Assembly (NCBI GenBank): GCA_017555925.1
Contig: JAFZFL010000170.1
Span: 1-6,551, forward strand
Origin: Bacteroidales bacterium
Lineage (GTDB): Bacteria; Bacteroidota; Bacteroidia; Bacteroidales; UBA932
Direction of reading: 5' to 3'
DNA length: 6,551 bases
Made by a program: the position numbers and the translations under genes. How positions within the stretch are numbered: the stretch's first letter is position 1; each line of letters opens with the position of its first letter. Of this stretch, positions 6,465-6,551 are shown in pieces. Under the pieces are notes generated by a model. It was not told where the DNA came from and ran no database searches. It saw only the letters and a list, made by a program, of their open reading frames with translations.

Positions 6465-6480
6465 CAAAATTACAAAAATA
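6465..6480 (-). promoter_or_regulatory. Predicted mnmA promoter, two adjacent -7-like elements
   Basis: On the minus strand TATTTTTG (6480-6473) is followed directly by TAATTTTG (6472-6465); both fit TAnnTTTG. The second would start transcription near 6460, giving a leader of about 24 bases to the ATG at 6436. No convincing -33 TTG is seen at 19-base spacing, and the region is AT-rich, so one of the two matches may be chance. Confidence 0.5.
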
Positions 6481-6492
6481 ACAGACACAAAC

Positions 6493-6522
6493 TTGTTTTT
6501 ATAGGAAATTTGCTTACCTTTG
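6493..6522 (+). promoter_or_regulatory. Bacteroidetes-type promoter (-33 TTG, 19-base spacer, -7 TACCTTTG) pointing out of the right edge
   Basis: TTG at 6493-6495 and TACCTTTG at 6515-6522 are separated by exactly 19 bases, the best full promoter match in the window. The start site is expected around 6526-6529, where a CCCGGG run begins to give a G-starting RNA. It diverges from the mnmA promoter within the same intergenic region. No minus-strand gene is driven by it. Confidence 0.7.
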
Positions 6523-6527
6523 CACCC

Positions 6528-6551
6528 GGGTAAGTCATATACGACCAGCTC
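6528..6551 (+). ncRNA. Possible 5' end of a stable RNA, perhaps the small SRP (4.5S) RNA; cut by the right edge
   Basis: Directly after a strong promoter the sequence runs GGGTAAGTCATATACGACC then AGCTC to the edge. There is no start codon with a ribosome site. It resembles, from memory only, the leading part of small bacterial SRP RNAs in Bacteroidota, in which a CCAGCTC-type segment precedes the conserved GGAAG-tetraloop helix. The diagnostic helix lies beyond the window, so this is a guess; a protein-coding leader or another small RNA is equally possible on what is visible. Confidence 0.33.

Overview
The window looks like core chromosome of a Bacteroidota (probably Bacteroidales) bacterium. 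Three things point there: the TamB protein and the RsmI-like and MnmA variants are of the Bacteroidota type; intergenic regions carry matches to the Bacteroidetes -7 promoter element TAnnTTTG rather than a sigma70 -10 box; and start codons lack strong Shine-Dalgarno sequences. I see no mobile element, CRISPR array, phage gene or integrase, and no gene-free stretch longer than about 120 bases. The genus cannot be named from the sequence alone.

Layout, left to right. Positions 2-1717 (+) hold the C-terminal part of a TamB/DUF490-type envelope assembly protein, cut by the left edge. It converges with, and overlaps by 11 bases, a minus-strand run of three genes. In transcription order these are an RsmI-like SAM-dependent methyltransferase (4144-3440), the dihydroneopterin aldolase folB (3389-3024) and the tRNA methylthiotransferase mtaB (3011-1707). 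Diverging from that run is a plus-strand PhnP-like metallo-beta-lactamase-fold hydrolase (4231-5058). It converges with the minus-strand tRNA 2-thiouridylase mnmA (6436-5072). A good plus-strand promoter at 6493-6522 fires out of the right edge into something that may be a stable RNA.

Functional themes: three of the six proteins modify RNA of the translation apparatus. MtaB makes the 2-methylthio group of ms2t6A37, MnmA makes the 2-thio group of wobble U34, and the RsmI-like protein belongs to the 16S rRNA C1402 2'-O-methyltransferase family. FolB serves folate synthesis and TamB serves outer-membrane biogenesis. This is housekeeping sequence. The points worth a second look are small: a near-palindromic divergent promoter that probably makes the hydrolase mRNA leaderless, a long lineage-specific insertion in MnmA with an internal micro-duplication, a 12-bp direct repeat placed on two convergent stop codons, and the unidentified transcript at the right edge. 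I did not find a convincing undescribed multi-gene system.
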